Below, in pieces: positions 21,413 through 33,100 of a DNA stretch of 64,000 bases. The notes beneath the pieces were generated by a model, which saw only the letters and a list, made by a program, of their open reading frames with translations, did not search any database and was not told the origin of the DNA. Where the stretch lies: the NCBI GenBank assembly GCA_947000775.1, contig CAMQGK010000565.1, forward strand, positions 12,051,001-12,115,000, given 5' to 3'. The translations under genes and the position numbers were made by a program. Source of the stretch: Pterois miles (taxonomy: Eukaryota; Chordata; Actinopteri; Perciformes; Scorpaenidae). The first letter of the stretch is position 1; each line of letters opens with the position of its first letter.

Positions 21413-24400
21413 ATGGCTGTCGCTTACAGTCCTGCTGCCCAGCCGGGCCTGCTTTCCCAACAGTACCCCCCACCCCTGCTGCCCAAGCCTGGAAAAGACA
21501 ACGTTCGGCTTCAGAAGCTCCTCAAGAGAACCGCCAAGAAAAAGGCCTCCGCTCAGGCATCGCAGTCTGCTGCGCTTTTCCGCTCCAGCCTTTCCCCTGT
21601 GAACGAAGCAAGCCCCGACCTCGAGCACAGTGACCACTCCACCCCTCCAAAGACTCCAGAGACACCGTCTAGCCTCTACAGCGTCCAACAGCCTCCACGG
21701 TTCACCATCAGGCCGCTGTATCAGCATGTGGCATCCCCTTACCCGCAGCGTGCAGCTTACGGCAGAGCAGCGAGGGTCTCACCTCAGACAGTGGCGATCT
21801 CGCCTTACTCTTACTCGCAACATGTTACCACAGTTTCTGCATATTCTGCATCGATCCAGCTTTCTGGAGACGCACCAGTTCCAGGGCCAGTCGCTGAGCT
21901 GGCAGTGCCTAAAATATCTCTGCCAGCCTCTTCTGAACCTGAGGCAACGGAAGTGAAAAAGCCAGCTTTTAGCACCTTTGCTGAATCTCATGCAGCTGGA
22001 GGAACCTCACAAACAAAAAGTCCAGGTCCGACTCCGTATTCAGCAACAGGGGATCATGCTGTGATTCGTCCTCTCACTGTGTTGACCCCACTCGTCAAAT
22101 CCAAAAGTCCACGTCCAACGTTCAAAGCAACCGAACCTTCAAGATCCCCCAAACCAATGTTTGATGTCCCTCAAATTAGGATGTACACGGCAAGCACATC
22201 ATACTACGAGTCATCCAGGACCCCGCCGGTGTACGATACAGCTGGGTTAACCGCTATTGGCAGCACAGTACCTCAAAGTAAAACACCAACAGAAACCAAA
22301 CAAGATTTGGCATCTGAGGTCAGAAGAGGTACGACACAGACCGCCCAGTCTCCTTTACTGGGCACAGATCCCCAAAGGAAAACACCAACTTCAGAAACAA
22401 AAAGAGGCGCTACACCAACAGCAGAGATTAATACAACAATAACTCCAGCTGAAATCAAAAGAGACAACCCAACATCTGAAACCAAAAGAGCAACTCCAAC
22501 ATCTGAAACCAAAAGAGCAACTCCAACAGCCGAAATTAAAAGAGCAACTCCAACATCTGAAACCAAAAGAGCAACTCCAACATCTGAAACCAAAAGAGCA
22601 ACTCCAACATTGAAACCAAAAGAGCAACTCCACAGCCGAAATTAAAAGAGCAACTCAAACAGCTGAAACCAAAAGAGCAACTCCAACATCTGAAACCAAA
22701 AGAGCCACTCCAACAGCCGAAATTAAAAGAGCAACTCCAACATCTGAAACCAAAAGAGCAACTCCAACATCTGAAACCAAAAGAGCAACTCCAACAGCCG
22801 AAATTAAAAGAGCAACTCCAACATCTGAAACCAAAAGAGCAACTCCAACATCTGAAACCAAAAGAGCCACTCCGACAGCTGAAATTAGAGTTAAAACACC
22901 AACTTTTGAGTTTCAAACTTTAAGAACTTCAGGAGGACGGCCTAAAACCCCGGCATACCATGTAACTCGGGCTACAACGCCTGTCTTAGAAGTCTCAAGA
23001 CCCAATCCTCTCTTGTTTGCCGTGTCGCCAATCACAGTTGAGCCAGAGAGGTCAAGAACGCCCATAACAGTTCCTGCTATGAGCAGTTTGCCTGCTTCTC
23101 AAAGTGTGAAGACTACTGAGGCGACTGAAATAATACCGAATGGGGACATTCATTCGGACATCCCTCCTGCAGTCAAACCAATCCAACAAACGGCTTCAGC
23201 TGGCTCTGAAAGACCTAAAACTCCAACAACTGAGCCAAAAACACCAGCAGTGACTTCTTACAGACCTAAGACTCCAACATACGAAGCATCACGACTTATG
23301 ACCACGTCACCTGGCTATAAAAGACCAAAGACACCTACATATGGGACATCACCTTCTGGTGTATCACCTGTAGCCTTTCAGAGACCTAAAACTCCAACCC
23401 AAGTGGCTCAAAAACCAAAGTCTGGCTACCGTGGATTGACACCTGCTGAATATGCTGCGTATGGTGGAATCAGAGCTTACTCTCCAGCATTTGGTATTTC
23501 TGGTTCTAAGGTGCAAACGGAAGAGGAGGTTAAAGTTACAAAAGAGGATTCAGCAGAATGTAAAACACCTAGTCAAAAACCATCTGTGAAGCGACAATCT
23601 ACATCCGAGGTGTCTATGCCCAAAGAAACCCCCAAAGATGTAGCTAAACTCCACGTGGAAGATGAGATAGTTGCTGTTACCGCTGTCATCCAGTCTATCC
23701 CTGTTACTGCTGTTTCACAAGCATCTGACACCACAAGAACAACGTTAACACAAGAGACAAGTATAGTATCCAGTCAGGTTGCAGCAAAACAAGAAAAAAA
23801 GGTGATTCAAGAAACACCAAAGGCTGAAATGCCACCAGCAGAGGGGGCAGCTCCTGAAGAACAGAAGGTGGACACTCCAGTTCAAGAAGTCACCAAACCA
23901 AAGACTCCGGAGGCGAAACATCCTCTGTCCAAAGGTTCTGACCAGGATCCTCTGAAGGCAGTAAGAAAACTTTTAGGAAAAGATAAAGTCCAGAAATCTG
24001 GAACTGAGACAAAAGCTGACATCTCAGACCAAAAGGAGCCAGCGAAACCTGTAGCTGCCACCAAGACTAAAGACGAACCCTCAAAGCCAAGCCCTGTGTC
24101 AATAGGAAGTGAAGACAAAGGAAAAGATAAAGCAGAATCTGCACCTGAGAAAAAGGAAGGTGATGAATCCCTCCCAGCTGAGCCCCTTCTTAAAGTCCTT
24201 CAAAAGCCAAAGGGAATGAAATCTAAAGTGAGCGGTTGGTCCCGACTCAAAAAGCACATGGTGGTGGAGCAGGAGGAGCCCAAATTTCCAGAGATCGGCC
24301 CTCAGGAGGAGGCCGCTGGGCCGGACCAGGGCGAGGTGAAAAAGGCCGATGAGAAGGCCGTCGACAAGCCTGGGACTCAGAATGAGAACCAAAACAAGGA

Positions 24401-24731
24401 CGCTCCCATAGCCACAAAGATGTGGGATGCTGTCCTCTTCCAAATGTTTTCCACCAAGGAGAACATCATGCACCAGATCGAGTTAAACAAAAGCGAAAAG
24501 GGGAAGGAGGCAGAGCCAAAGGATGAGCTAAAAGAGATACCTTCGTTTGCGTACCGGCTGCCTGTGCTGCTTTTCAGTCCAAAGTTTGACGCCAAAAGGC
24601 TTAAAGAGGCGGCATCGAGGCCGGTGACGAAAATCTCAACTGTTTTTGAAATGGGTCTGATTGGGCGGAAAGGTAAAGATGAGGAACCAAAAGACTTTAA
24701 CAGAACAGCAAGGGGGTTCACTGCTACTTAA
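21413..24731 (+). CDS. prr33: Proline/threonine-rich protein, PRR33-like; frame broken by two 1-bp losses in a coding repeat
   Basis: I do not know a tested function; the PRR33 call rests on position (between tnnt3 and lsp1 as in mammals) and composition. A good acceptor (CTTTTTTTTCTCCACAG) ends at 21397. The chosen start is ATG 21413, in frame with AGTGCTGAAGCGCTC just upstream, so an earlier coding exon cannot be excluded. The N-terminus has [20 protein letters not shown] and a Lys-rich AKKK tract. Next comes a long disordered Pro/Ser/Thr region with a 9-residue repeat [18 protein letters not shown], then several RPKTPT motifs, [20 protein letters not shown], and a conserved-looking C-terminal block from [20 protein letters not shown] to [12 protein letters not shown]. 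As written the frame stops at 22645. One base is missing at 22610/22611 and another near 22632; downstream the +2-shifted frame is open to the TAA at 24729. Restoring both would give about 1106 residues. Probably one intact gene with assembly or repeat errors. Confidence 0.75.
22460..22880 (+). repeat. prr33: Coding 27-bp minisatellite in the prr33-like gene
   Basis: About 15 units alternate AACTCCAACATCTGAAACC and AACTCCAACAGCCGAAATT versions, each joined by AAAAGAGC, giving 9 residues per unit. Both frame losses lie in adjacent units (22611 and 22632), where the repeat makes them obvious. Confidence 0.95.
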
Positions 24732-25042
24732 GCTAATATAAATATATGTGTCAAGAGGAAAAATGTAAAGAAAAAAGTTATGATATACATTTAATGTACA
24801 GGTGCAGAAATCTTAGTCTGTGTTGCGTTGTAGAAAATTCGGCTTTGAACTTTATACTTGACAAATGCTTTATGTTGTGTGTCTGGTTGTCTGGATGTTA
24901 AATGTATTTGTGGATTAGCTGGATAAAAAGAGAGAGAGAGTTACATTTGTCTTAAAGTCATTCAGACGTCACATCAGATTAAAGCGTTTATGTTTTCAGT
25001 AAACTCAGAGCTTCTCATTTGTTCCTTTCATCACATATTCAC

Positions 25043-25048
25043 AATAAA
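25043..25048 (+). terminator. prr33: Polyadenylation signal of the prr33-like gene
   Basis: AATAAA in CACAATAAAATC, about 310 nt past the stop. A second candidate, AATAAAG, is at about 28140. Confidence 0.5.
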
Positions 25049-25121
25049 ATCTAGATTAATATTAACATATTTGTAAAGAAAACTGTGTGAAACTGAGACT
25101 AATTATTCATATATAGTAAGA

Positions 25122-25683
25122 TTTAAGGACGCTTTCACAAGTCATAGTCTGAATCAGAGAGGAACTGATACTTGTGGTTTGTTTCCTATTTAGTCTGGTT
25201 CAGTTTCACAGTGCACAAATTAAAACAGACCAAATACTACATTTATTTGCTGTACGGGGGGTAAATTTATCTTTTGCGAGAGCTGCCGGGATGCAAGGAA
25301 TCAGCGACTCAGTTTTTCCACTTTGACTTGGCACTGATCTACTGTGAATCCCTTCTCCTCCAGTTTATTTTGAATGTCTTTATAAACGTCACTATTTTTG
25401 TGGACTTTATTTAGCATTTTCTGAGCAAACACTTCTGCAGAAGTCCAGGTCGGTCCTCCTTATCCACGCATTATCGTTTACCTGCTTCGATCTCAACATA
25501 TTACCACACAGGCAGTCTGCGTTGTGGTTCACTCGGAAACGGTCCGACTCCGCCGATCACAAGCCGTCTCGGACCGGATGTTCTGGTCCGCACCAGAGTA
25601 CGATTACTGCGTTAACAACCGCCCAAACGAACCACAGTTTGATTAAAATGGACTAAAGGTTAGCTTGTGGAAGCGTCCTTAAA
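25122..25683. mobile_element. Non-autonomous DNA element with 20-bp terminal inverted repeats
   Basis: The left end is TTTAAGGACGCTTTCACAAG and the right end, reversed, is TTTAAGGACGCTTCCACAAG (one mismatch). The interior has GGTTTGTTTCCTATTTAGTC and GGTCCGCACCAGAGTACGAT, of a type I recognise from fish hAT-like elements. It has no transposase. Confidence 0.75.
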
Positions 25684-25689
25684 GTTGCT

Positions 25690-28065
25690 TTTTAGGTTAA
25701 AAGAATAATTTATATTTCTTTAAAACATCTGTATTTTTTTTTTTTATAGAGGATAATCAGTTATTGTTTTTGTGGTAGAGGAAAATTCTGTTTCTCTTTA
25801 ATCATCATTCAAATATCCAATTTTATTCAAAATGGTGCTACTTGGGTGAAGACCTTGTATGTAGAGTAAAACGTGTATTGATTTTATTTAGGCTGTAGAT
25901 GGTTATTGTTTTGTGATTGAACTCTCTTAAAGTCACAGTGAATCAACATTTTGGAGCATAAGTTGATCTTCCTTCACAACGCAGATCAATTAAAAGAAAT
26001 GTACCAATCAGATGTTAGTTAGACATGAATAGAGAGCTTGATTGGACAGCAGAAAGGAAAGAGGTTAGGCGGCAGAAAAAAATGTGAAGTTCATTTGATT
26101 GTGTAATTTATTTTCAAAATAGTAAAGAGCGATTGCAATATGAATAGATGTACAATGTATTAGCATCCTCACACAATCTTACTCATGTTAATTAATAATT
26201 ATAATAAATTCACATCAATGGTGATTGAGCCTATGGCCCACCGATAAGGCCCATGGATTTGCAGTATTATGTGTCAGTGGCGACGTTCACAGGAAAAATC
26301 ACAAGTGGTGATAGTAGACGAGTTTCCACTCATATCTTTTTATTTGCACTTATAAGTGTCTCATGTCTTACACTTCCTGCTAACTGGACGCGATGCAAAA
26401 GGTCGAGCGAGTGAACGTCAGATTCACTTTTATCCCGCTGACGACGTCGTAATCTGCTCGTGTGTCAGCAAACAGGCTGAGCGGCGGGTCGCTTGTTTAA
26501 AAAAAACAAAACGTTCACCCCAGCAAAGTTCTGTGCACCTTGAAAATCGACACTGACAGCAACTGACAGTCAATCAATATCACGCTATCCATGTATTAGA
26601 CGGCGCTCGTAGTATAGCTGGACTTTTTTCGGGGTCTATTCACCAGAGTTGGTCGCTGTATGTTAGGAGGAGGTATTAGTCTCCAGACAACAGGAAACAT
26701 AACCAATACCTGCATGAAGACCAATGAAAACACGCCCAGTTCTCTCCATTTTTCTCCCGTTCACGAACCTCTTCTTCTTCTGCTACTCTGTTTAGTGGTA
26801 GATTACAGGCGTGCGTGGCCTACAGCGCCAACTGCTGACCAAACTACGCTGTAGCTGAGTTTATTTAACCCAATTTGCATTTCTTCAAAAAATTGCACAA
26901 AATTTGCTTGACAGTCGAATAGAAACAAAACTACTGTTTGGATCTCTGGGAAGTGAGATCCAAAAACACACCCACAACTTATCGCCACTTATCGCCGCTC
27001 ATCACCATTATCGACGTAGATGACGCCAAAGAGAACGAAACGGAGAGCTTCAACTTTAAAGCTTCAAAATGTGTCACAAAGAGAAAAAAATCTTTTTGGT
27101 TCATGACATTAACAAACATCATAAAGTCTTAACTATCCGGCAGCAATCAGTTTTACATCTATAAAATGCAGCACACTGCCTTACAGGACTGTGAGTAGAC
27201 AAGAAAGCAGCATTACATGCCCTCCGTGTGGACGCTCAAAGAAAATGATAAATACTTATAAACAAATAAAATGGCAGACAGTAACTATAGTACCCTATAC
27301 AGTAAACAGGCAGTCATTTATCTAAGATGCAGATAAATATCCCACGTATTTGTAAAAATGAGTAAAAATGAACAATTAGCTACTAATGAAATGTTTGATT
27401 TCTTTGTGACTTGAAGAGCCGACTGACTGAAAGCTGATGTAAGTTAGAGAAGAACAATGAAGAGCAGCCTCCACCCTGACGGAGGTCAGTGGGATGGTGA
27501 ACTGAGAGGTCAAAGGTCAAAGTATTTGATAGATGACAGTGAGGAAGTGCAGGCGATAATCCAAACTATGTTCTTCTAGATTTAGTTGTGTTTTTTTTTT
27601 CTTTTTCATTTCTGTTTTTCTGTTTCTAATGATTTCTAATGTGTTTTTAATGTTTGAACACTAAAACATCAGTTACAAGAGTTATTTTTCCTATTTTTAT
27701 GAGTGCACCTGAATGGAACATTCATCACTGCATCATTCACGGTCCGTGTAAAGCTCATTAATTTGAAAAACATGTTAATTAATCAATGAAAAATTAAGAT
27801 TTTGAATTTGTTTGTTTCCCCCAGTTTTCTAGTTTTACTCTGCTGGACTGAAAACATGGAGTAAAATAAAAAATATCATACGGTCCAGAAGTAGGACAAG
27901 TTAAGTTCACATTAATGTGGTGAAAAAGTAAACAAAAACATTCAATTAAATGTTTTTATTATTTCTCAAAATGAAAAATAAAAGTGATGAGCATTACAGG
28001 GACCAGTGTGCATGATGAAGTACTGCTGTGACTGCAGTACAACAGTACAACATCTACCGTACTGT
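25690..28065. other. Intergenic region between the convergent prr33-like and lsp1 genes
   Basis: AT-rich. A moderately CpG-containing patch at about 26370-26620 and CTTCTTCTTCTGCTACTC near 26770 resemble parts of interspersed repeats. No exon seen on either strand. Confidence 0.5.
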
Positions 28066-28067
28066 GT

Positions 28068-28073
28068 TTTATT
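28068..28073 (-). terminator. lsp1: Candidate lsp1 polyadenylation signal
   Basis: AATAAA on the minus strand, about 1.37 kb past the lsp1 stop. An alternative lies near 27955. Confidence 0.35.
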
Positions 28074-28834
28074 AGCACTGACATTCACTGAAGGTGAAGC
28101 ACTCTGTACTACCATCCTGCACAAAAACAGACTACACAATAAAGTTTGGTTTTGAGCTTCTGTCAATGAGTTCACTTCAGTTTGGTCTGCAGTTAAAAGT
28201 CAGTGGTGGTTTGTTTTCAGGCAGAGGATCAGATGAAGAAACAGACTCTGGTTCAGCTGCTGAACGATTGGAGGCTGAGACACACCTGCTGGTCGCCACC
28301 GATCAACGGTGGCTGATGAAACCTGAACTGTGGCCTCATTTAAGTAAATTCTGTTATTTAATCTAAATGAAATCTATCACACAACCCTAAAGGACAGGTT
28401 CACAACCAGGGTTGGAAATAAGCACCAGCCTCCAGCCAAATGCTGGTCACATGTGCAAGTGGCTGCTAGATTTGCTTCATTTACCAGCCAAAAAACAAAG
28501 TGTCTACTGACTACTGCTAGAGTCCAGCAGCCACAGCAGCAGGAAGACAAAAAACTTCATTTGCAACCCTGTTCACAATGTTTCAAGCCTGTTTTTAACC
28601 CTGAAAAGCAGCATACAAATTACATTCGAAAAGCAACATACAAATAACAAAATGCAGCGTGCAAATGCCATGCAATCGGTGTACAAATGATGCCCAAAAA
28701 GCAGCGTAAAAATGACACCTGAAAAGCGTAGAAATGTAATGTTTGTAGAAATGACAAATGCCAAACACCAAATGCACCAGACTCCACTAAAGAAAACAGT
28801 ACTTTTACTACGATGGAGCATTAGGGCCAGATTG

Positions 28835-29235
28835 AGGGGGAGAATAAAGTCATATCAGTACAAAAAAGTCACAATTTAATGAGAATAAAGTCATATTAGT
28901 ACAAGAAAAGGTCACAACTTAATGAGAATAAAGTCATATTAGTATAAAAAAAGTCACAATTTAATGAGAATAAAGTCATATTAGTACAAAAAAGTCACAA
29001 CTTAATGAGAATAAAGTCATATTAGTATAAAAAAGTCACAACTTAATGAGAATAAAGTCATATTAGTATAAAAAAAGTCACAATTTAATGAGAATAAAGT
29101 CATATTAGTACAAAAAAGTCACAACTTAATGAGAATAAAGTCATATTAGTACAAAAAAGTCACAACTTAATGAGAATAAAGTCATATTAGTACAAAAAAA
29201 GTCACAATTTAATGAGAATAAAGTCATATTGGTAC
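28835..29235. repeat. 41-bp tandem array in the lsp1 3' UTR region
   Basis: Ten units of GAGAATAAAGTCATATTAGT followed by ACAAAAAAGTCACAACTTAA. Spacing is 41-43 bp. Each unit carries AATAAA on the plus strand, the strand of the convergent prr33-like gene. Confidence 0.95.
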
Positions 29236-29440
29236 CAGAAAAAGTTGTAGTCGACTTTAGAAGAAAAAAAGTCATAATATTAGACTTTGTTAAGGCCACT
29301 TAAAAAGACCAGTTGCTAAACTAAACGATGGAGCAGCAGCTCCTGTGTTCTGTGAGGTAAAATGACTGTTTTTGTTAATGGAGTCTGGTGGCTATAGTGA
29401 AGGCTGATATGGATTAGGATTAATCACAGAAACAACAACG

Positions 29441-29575
29441 TTAACGCTTCCTGTCGGCGGTCTCACCGGACTCTCCGTTAGTGAACTCGCCTCCGTTCTT
29501 GCCGTCCACGGGGATCTTCACATATTTTCCGTGACCAGTGACCACAAATTTGTACTTTTTACCAGCTGCTGAGCC
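29441..29575 (-). CDS. lsp1: lsp1 exon 12 (C-terminus and stop)
   Basis: 45 codons including [23 protein letters not shown] then [16 protein letters not shown] and ADRKR. The (K/R)YKFV.TGHGKYEKV module is the conserved C-terminus shared by LSP1 proteins. Confidence 0.95.
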   Translation of the reverse strand, partial: GSAAGKKYKFVVTGHGKYVKIPVDGKNGGEFTNGESGETADRKR

Positions 29576-30013
29576 CTGAAGATAAATATGATAAACTCTC
29601 TTAGTGCACTGAAATATTTTATATTATATTATAATATTATTATTATAAACAATTTCTTAAAATTGCAAATCATCATATTAACAAATATTTAATTCAGTAT
29701 ATAAAATGTTAAAATGTGTACAACAATAAACTGCTGATAAATACTTTACTAATATAATCAGAATTTAATGGATATCACCTTCACCTTATCACCTATGATA
29801 AAATAATATAATTTTTAAAATATTTCATCTTAAACTAATGACAAAAATAAATTATACATCATTACTAATGATTAGTAAACATTATCAATCATCATGTTCA
29901 TCGTTGTTTATACAGTAAAAAACTAACTAAGTATAATTAACTATCAATTTACCATTTATAAATGATGGCATAAGAAAAAGATTGAATTAACTGATAGAAA
30001 TGTGAAAAAAATG

Positions 30014-30109
<96 letters not shown>

Positions 30110-33100
30110 TTTATAGGTAGGTAAAGTTTCTCTTTGGTTACCTTGGCTCTCTGTCCGGTCGGCCCTGATGAGTCTCCAATAATTTCCCACATGTTCTTTT
30201 TCTGCATCACATCTCCGGGCCTCACGTCCTAACGGATCAATTAACAATCAATACAAAGATGTCGACATCTAAAAAAGGGAAAGTTAGGCAATTCTGGGAA
30301 ATATACTTGTTTCTATCAGATGTCAGTGACTTTGTGACATGGTTATCTTAGCTTAGCTTATACTAGCATAAAGACTGGAGGCTGGCTAGCCTGGCTCTGC
30401 CCCACTGTATGGAGGACTAAAGCTTCCATTATAATAATAATTACAATAAATAAATAAATGGATCAAAAAATAAATAAATAAAAATGGAATGTAGAAAGAA
30501 AAGCTTCAATTATCAAAATAAGTGCAGAAAATGCAAAAAATAAGAACAGAAGAAGAAAAAGAAATAAATGTAAGATAAGATAAGATAAGATATTCCTTTA
30601 TTAGTCCCACAGTGGGGAAATTCACATGTATGTATTTATTTATTTATTTAATGTATTTATTCATTTGACAAAGGTTAATTTGAAAATACATAAATATGCA
30701 CAAAAATACAAAAGTAAATAAATAGATAAAATATATTTATGTATTTATTTTTTTCATTTTTGTATTTAATAATATAATATTAATATATTATTATTATTAT
30801 TAAATAATGTAATATTTAACAATATATTCTTTTCTTTATTTATTCAAATTAACCTGTATATTTATTTGATAATTGAGGCTTTTATTTCTACATTTATTTC
30901 GATATTTTATTTATTTATTGAGTCATTTATTTATTATAATGGCAGCTTACAGACCCAGCAGACACATCACAGGAGTACTGGGCGGAGGGATACGCTGTCA
31001 GGAAATAGTTCCAGCACACAGTGTACTTCTGTTACGATAACTTGTCTTTGTCAAGGCAGTGGTAGTAGTATCAGGCAAGATGCATTAAAAAAGGTAAATA
31101 CGTTTGTACCAACGTTAAAAAGGATATTTTTATGATCTAAATCTAAATTTTCCTTTTTTTTTTCCAATGGTTTCTGAAAATGATTTTCTTTAATTTGAAC
31201 AATTAAACATAAGCTCGTCCACTTTATTCCATGAATAAAATATTTCTGAAGTAAAGTAAATTATGAGAGAAATCCTTCAAAGTTACATTAAAGGAAGATG
31301 CTGTTTTGACATAGTTGTATCTTGTTTCTCCACAAGAGGGAAACCTCACATAACAGACTTTTAAACTGCACCTGAACACATCACAGTCAGTGGTGGAAAA
31401 TAATTTACTCAGTAAAATACAGTCATTCAAAAAGAAAGAAGTCCTGCATTCATTATCCTCCTTATGTAAACCTATTAGCATCACAATATTGTTAAAAGTA
31501 AAAGTACTCACCGCGCAGTAAAATGTTTGCTGAGTGATATGTGATGCTAAGAGCCATTATTAGATATCAGATTATTAGCAGATAATACTGAAGCATCGGT
31601 GCAGGAGCAGCATGTTTTACTACTTTACACTCAGTTGTGTTCATGTTGTGTTTCTGACTTACTGTCTGTCTGCAGAGTGACTGTCTGCTGCCTTCAGACT
31701 GACCCTTCGCCCACTGAGTGATCCGGTTGGCCACGCCCACCTTCAACCCCTCAGCGTCCTGAACCAGAACAGTTTAGGTTAAAGCTATGGAAGCCCAAGT
31801 CTGCCAGTAAAATTAATTAAATAAATAAGATGAGAACTAAAAAACAAACAAACACACTGTAAGTCATTATAATGACTAGTTTCTCAATATAGTGATTTAG
31901 TTTCTCAAAATAATTACTTGGCACCATAAAATAATGACTTAACACCACTGAATAATGACCTAGTTTCTCAAAATAATGAATTAGCACTGTTAAATAGGGA
32001 CTTAGTTTCTCAAAGTAATGACTTAGTATTGTTAAATAATGATTTAGTTTCTCAAAAATTATGACTTAGTTTCTAAAAATAATGACTTAGCTTCTAAAAA
32101 TAATAATAAGCATTGTTAAATAATGATTGAGTATCTCAAAATAATGACTTAATAGCTCAAATCAATGAGAAGCTTCCTCAAAATAATGACTTATTTTCTC
32201 AAAATAATGACTTAGTATCTCAAAAATGATGACTCAGTTTCTAAAAATAATGACATAGTATCTCAAAATAATGACTTTGCAACATTAAATAATGACTCAG
32301 TTTCTAAAAATAATGACAGTATCTTAAAGTAGTATCTTAAAATGTCATAATATCTGACAATAATAGACTTCGTGTAACAATATAATGACTTAAGATATTT
32401 TTTTTCCATCGCACTGGCAGAAATGGACTTCCATATCCAGTGGGTTTAGATTAGGTTGAAGAGACTTTTAGATGTCCAGGTTGTTCCATCAGGTTTTAAA
32501 TGACTGGATCCCTCTGTGAAGCACTAAACCCTCACCAACATGTGAGTGATATGTGGGGACAATAAAACACATTTATTTCCCACCGTGTTGTACGAACTAG
32601 CTCTGTTCAGACGCCTTTAGTCAGCTGTGGGACGGGAAGACCTGCTTCTTCTTCTTTGGTTCAACAGGTGGAGCTCAGAGAAAGGAAACCAGACCAACCT
32701 CAGCTCCGATAAAACAGATTCATATAAAGACATGAGACAGTCGGAGCTGCTGCCAGGAGTTAAAATAGAAGTGTGAAGTTCGGCCACACTGACAAACAGG
32801 ATCTTTAGAGATCTGATCCGCCTGCAGGTCTGAGTTCACTTTATTTTAAATTACAGCTGTTTTTACCTTCAATAAAAATACCTGTCAGGACATCTGAAGC
32901 CTCAGTATCATCAGTTAATTATTACACATCTGTATGTCACCGCCCAGTCGAGACGACGATAGCTGGCTGTTGAGTATTTTGTTAAATTTATGCGTTTATA
33001 CGTGGGCAGTTTTTCCTTTTATCAGCTGTCCTTCCTGCATTTGGAAGCTTCAACTGTGTTAATTTTAGTCTGATTATTTGTTTAAATTCTTTGTGCTTGT

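Noticed and set aside
22273..22916. Minus-strand Cys/Ser/Phe and Val/Gly-rich frames
   Set aside because: Antisense shadows of the coding 27-bp repeat of the prr33-like gene.
29956..30247. Minus-strand frames with IYIYIY and RERERE runs
   Set aside because: Read-through of the exon 11 frame into the (TA)n(GA)n microsatellite of the intron; only 30142-30228 is exon.
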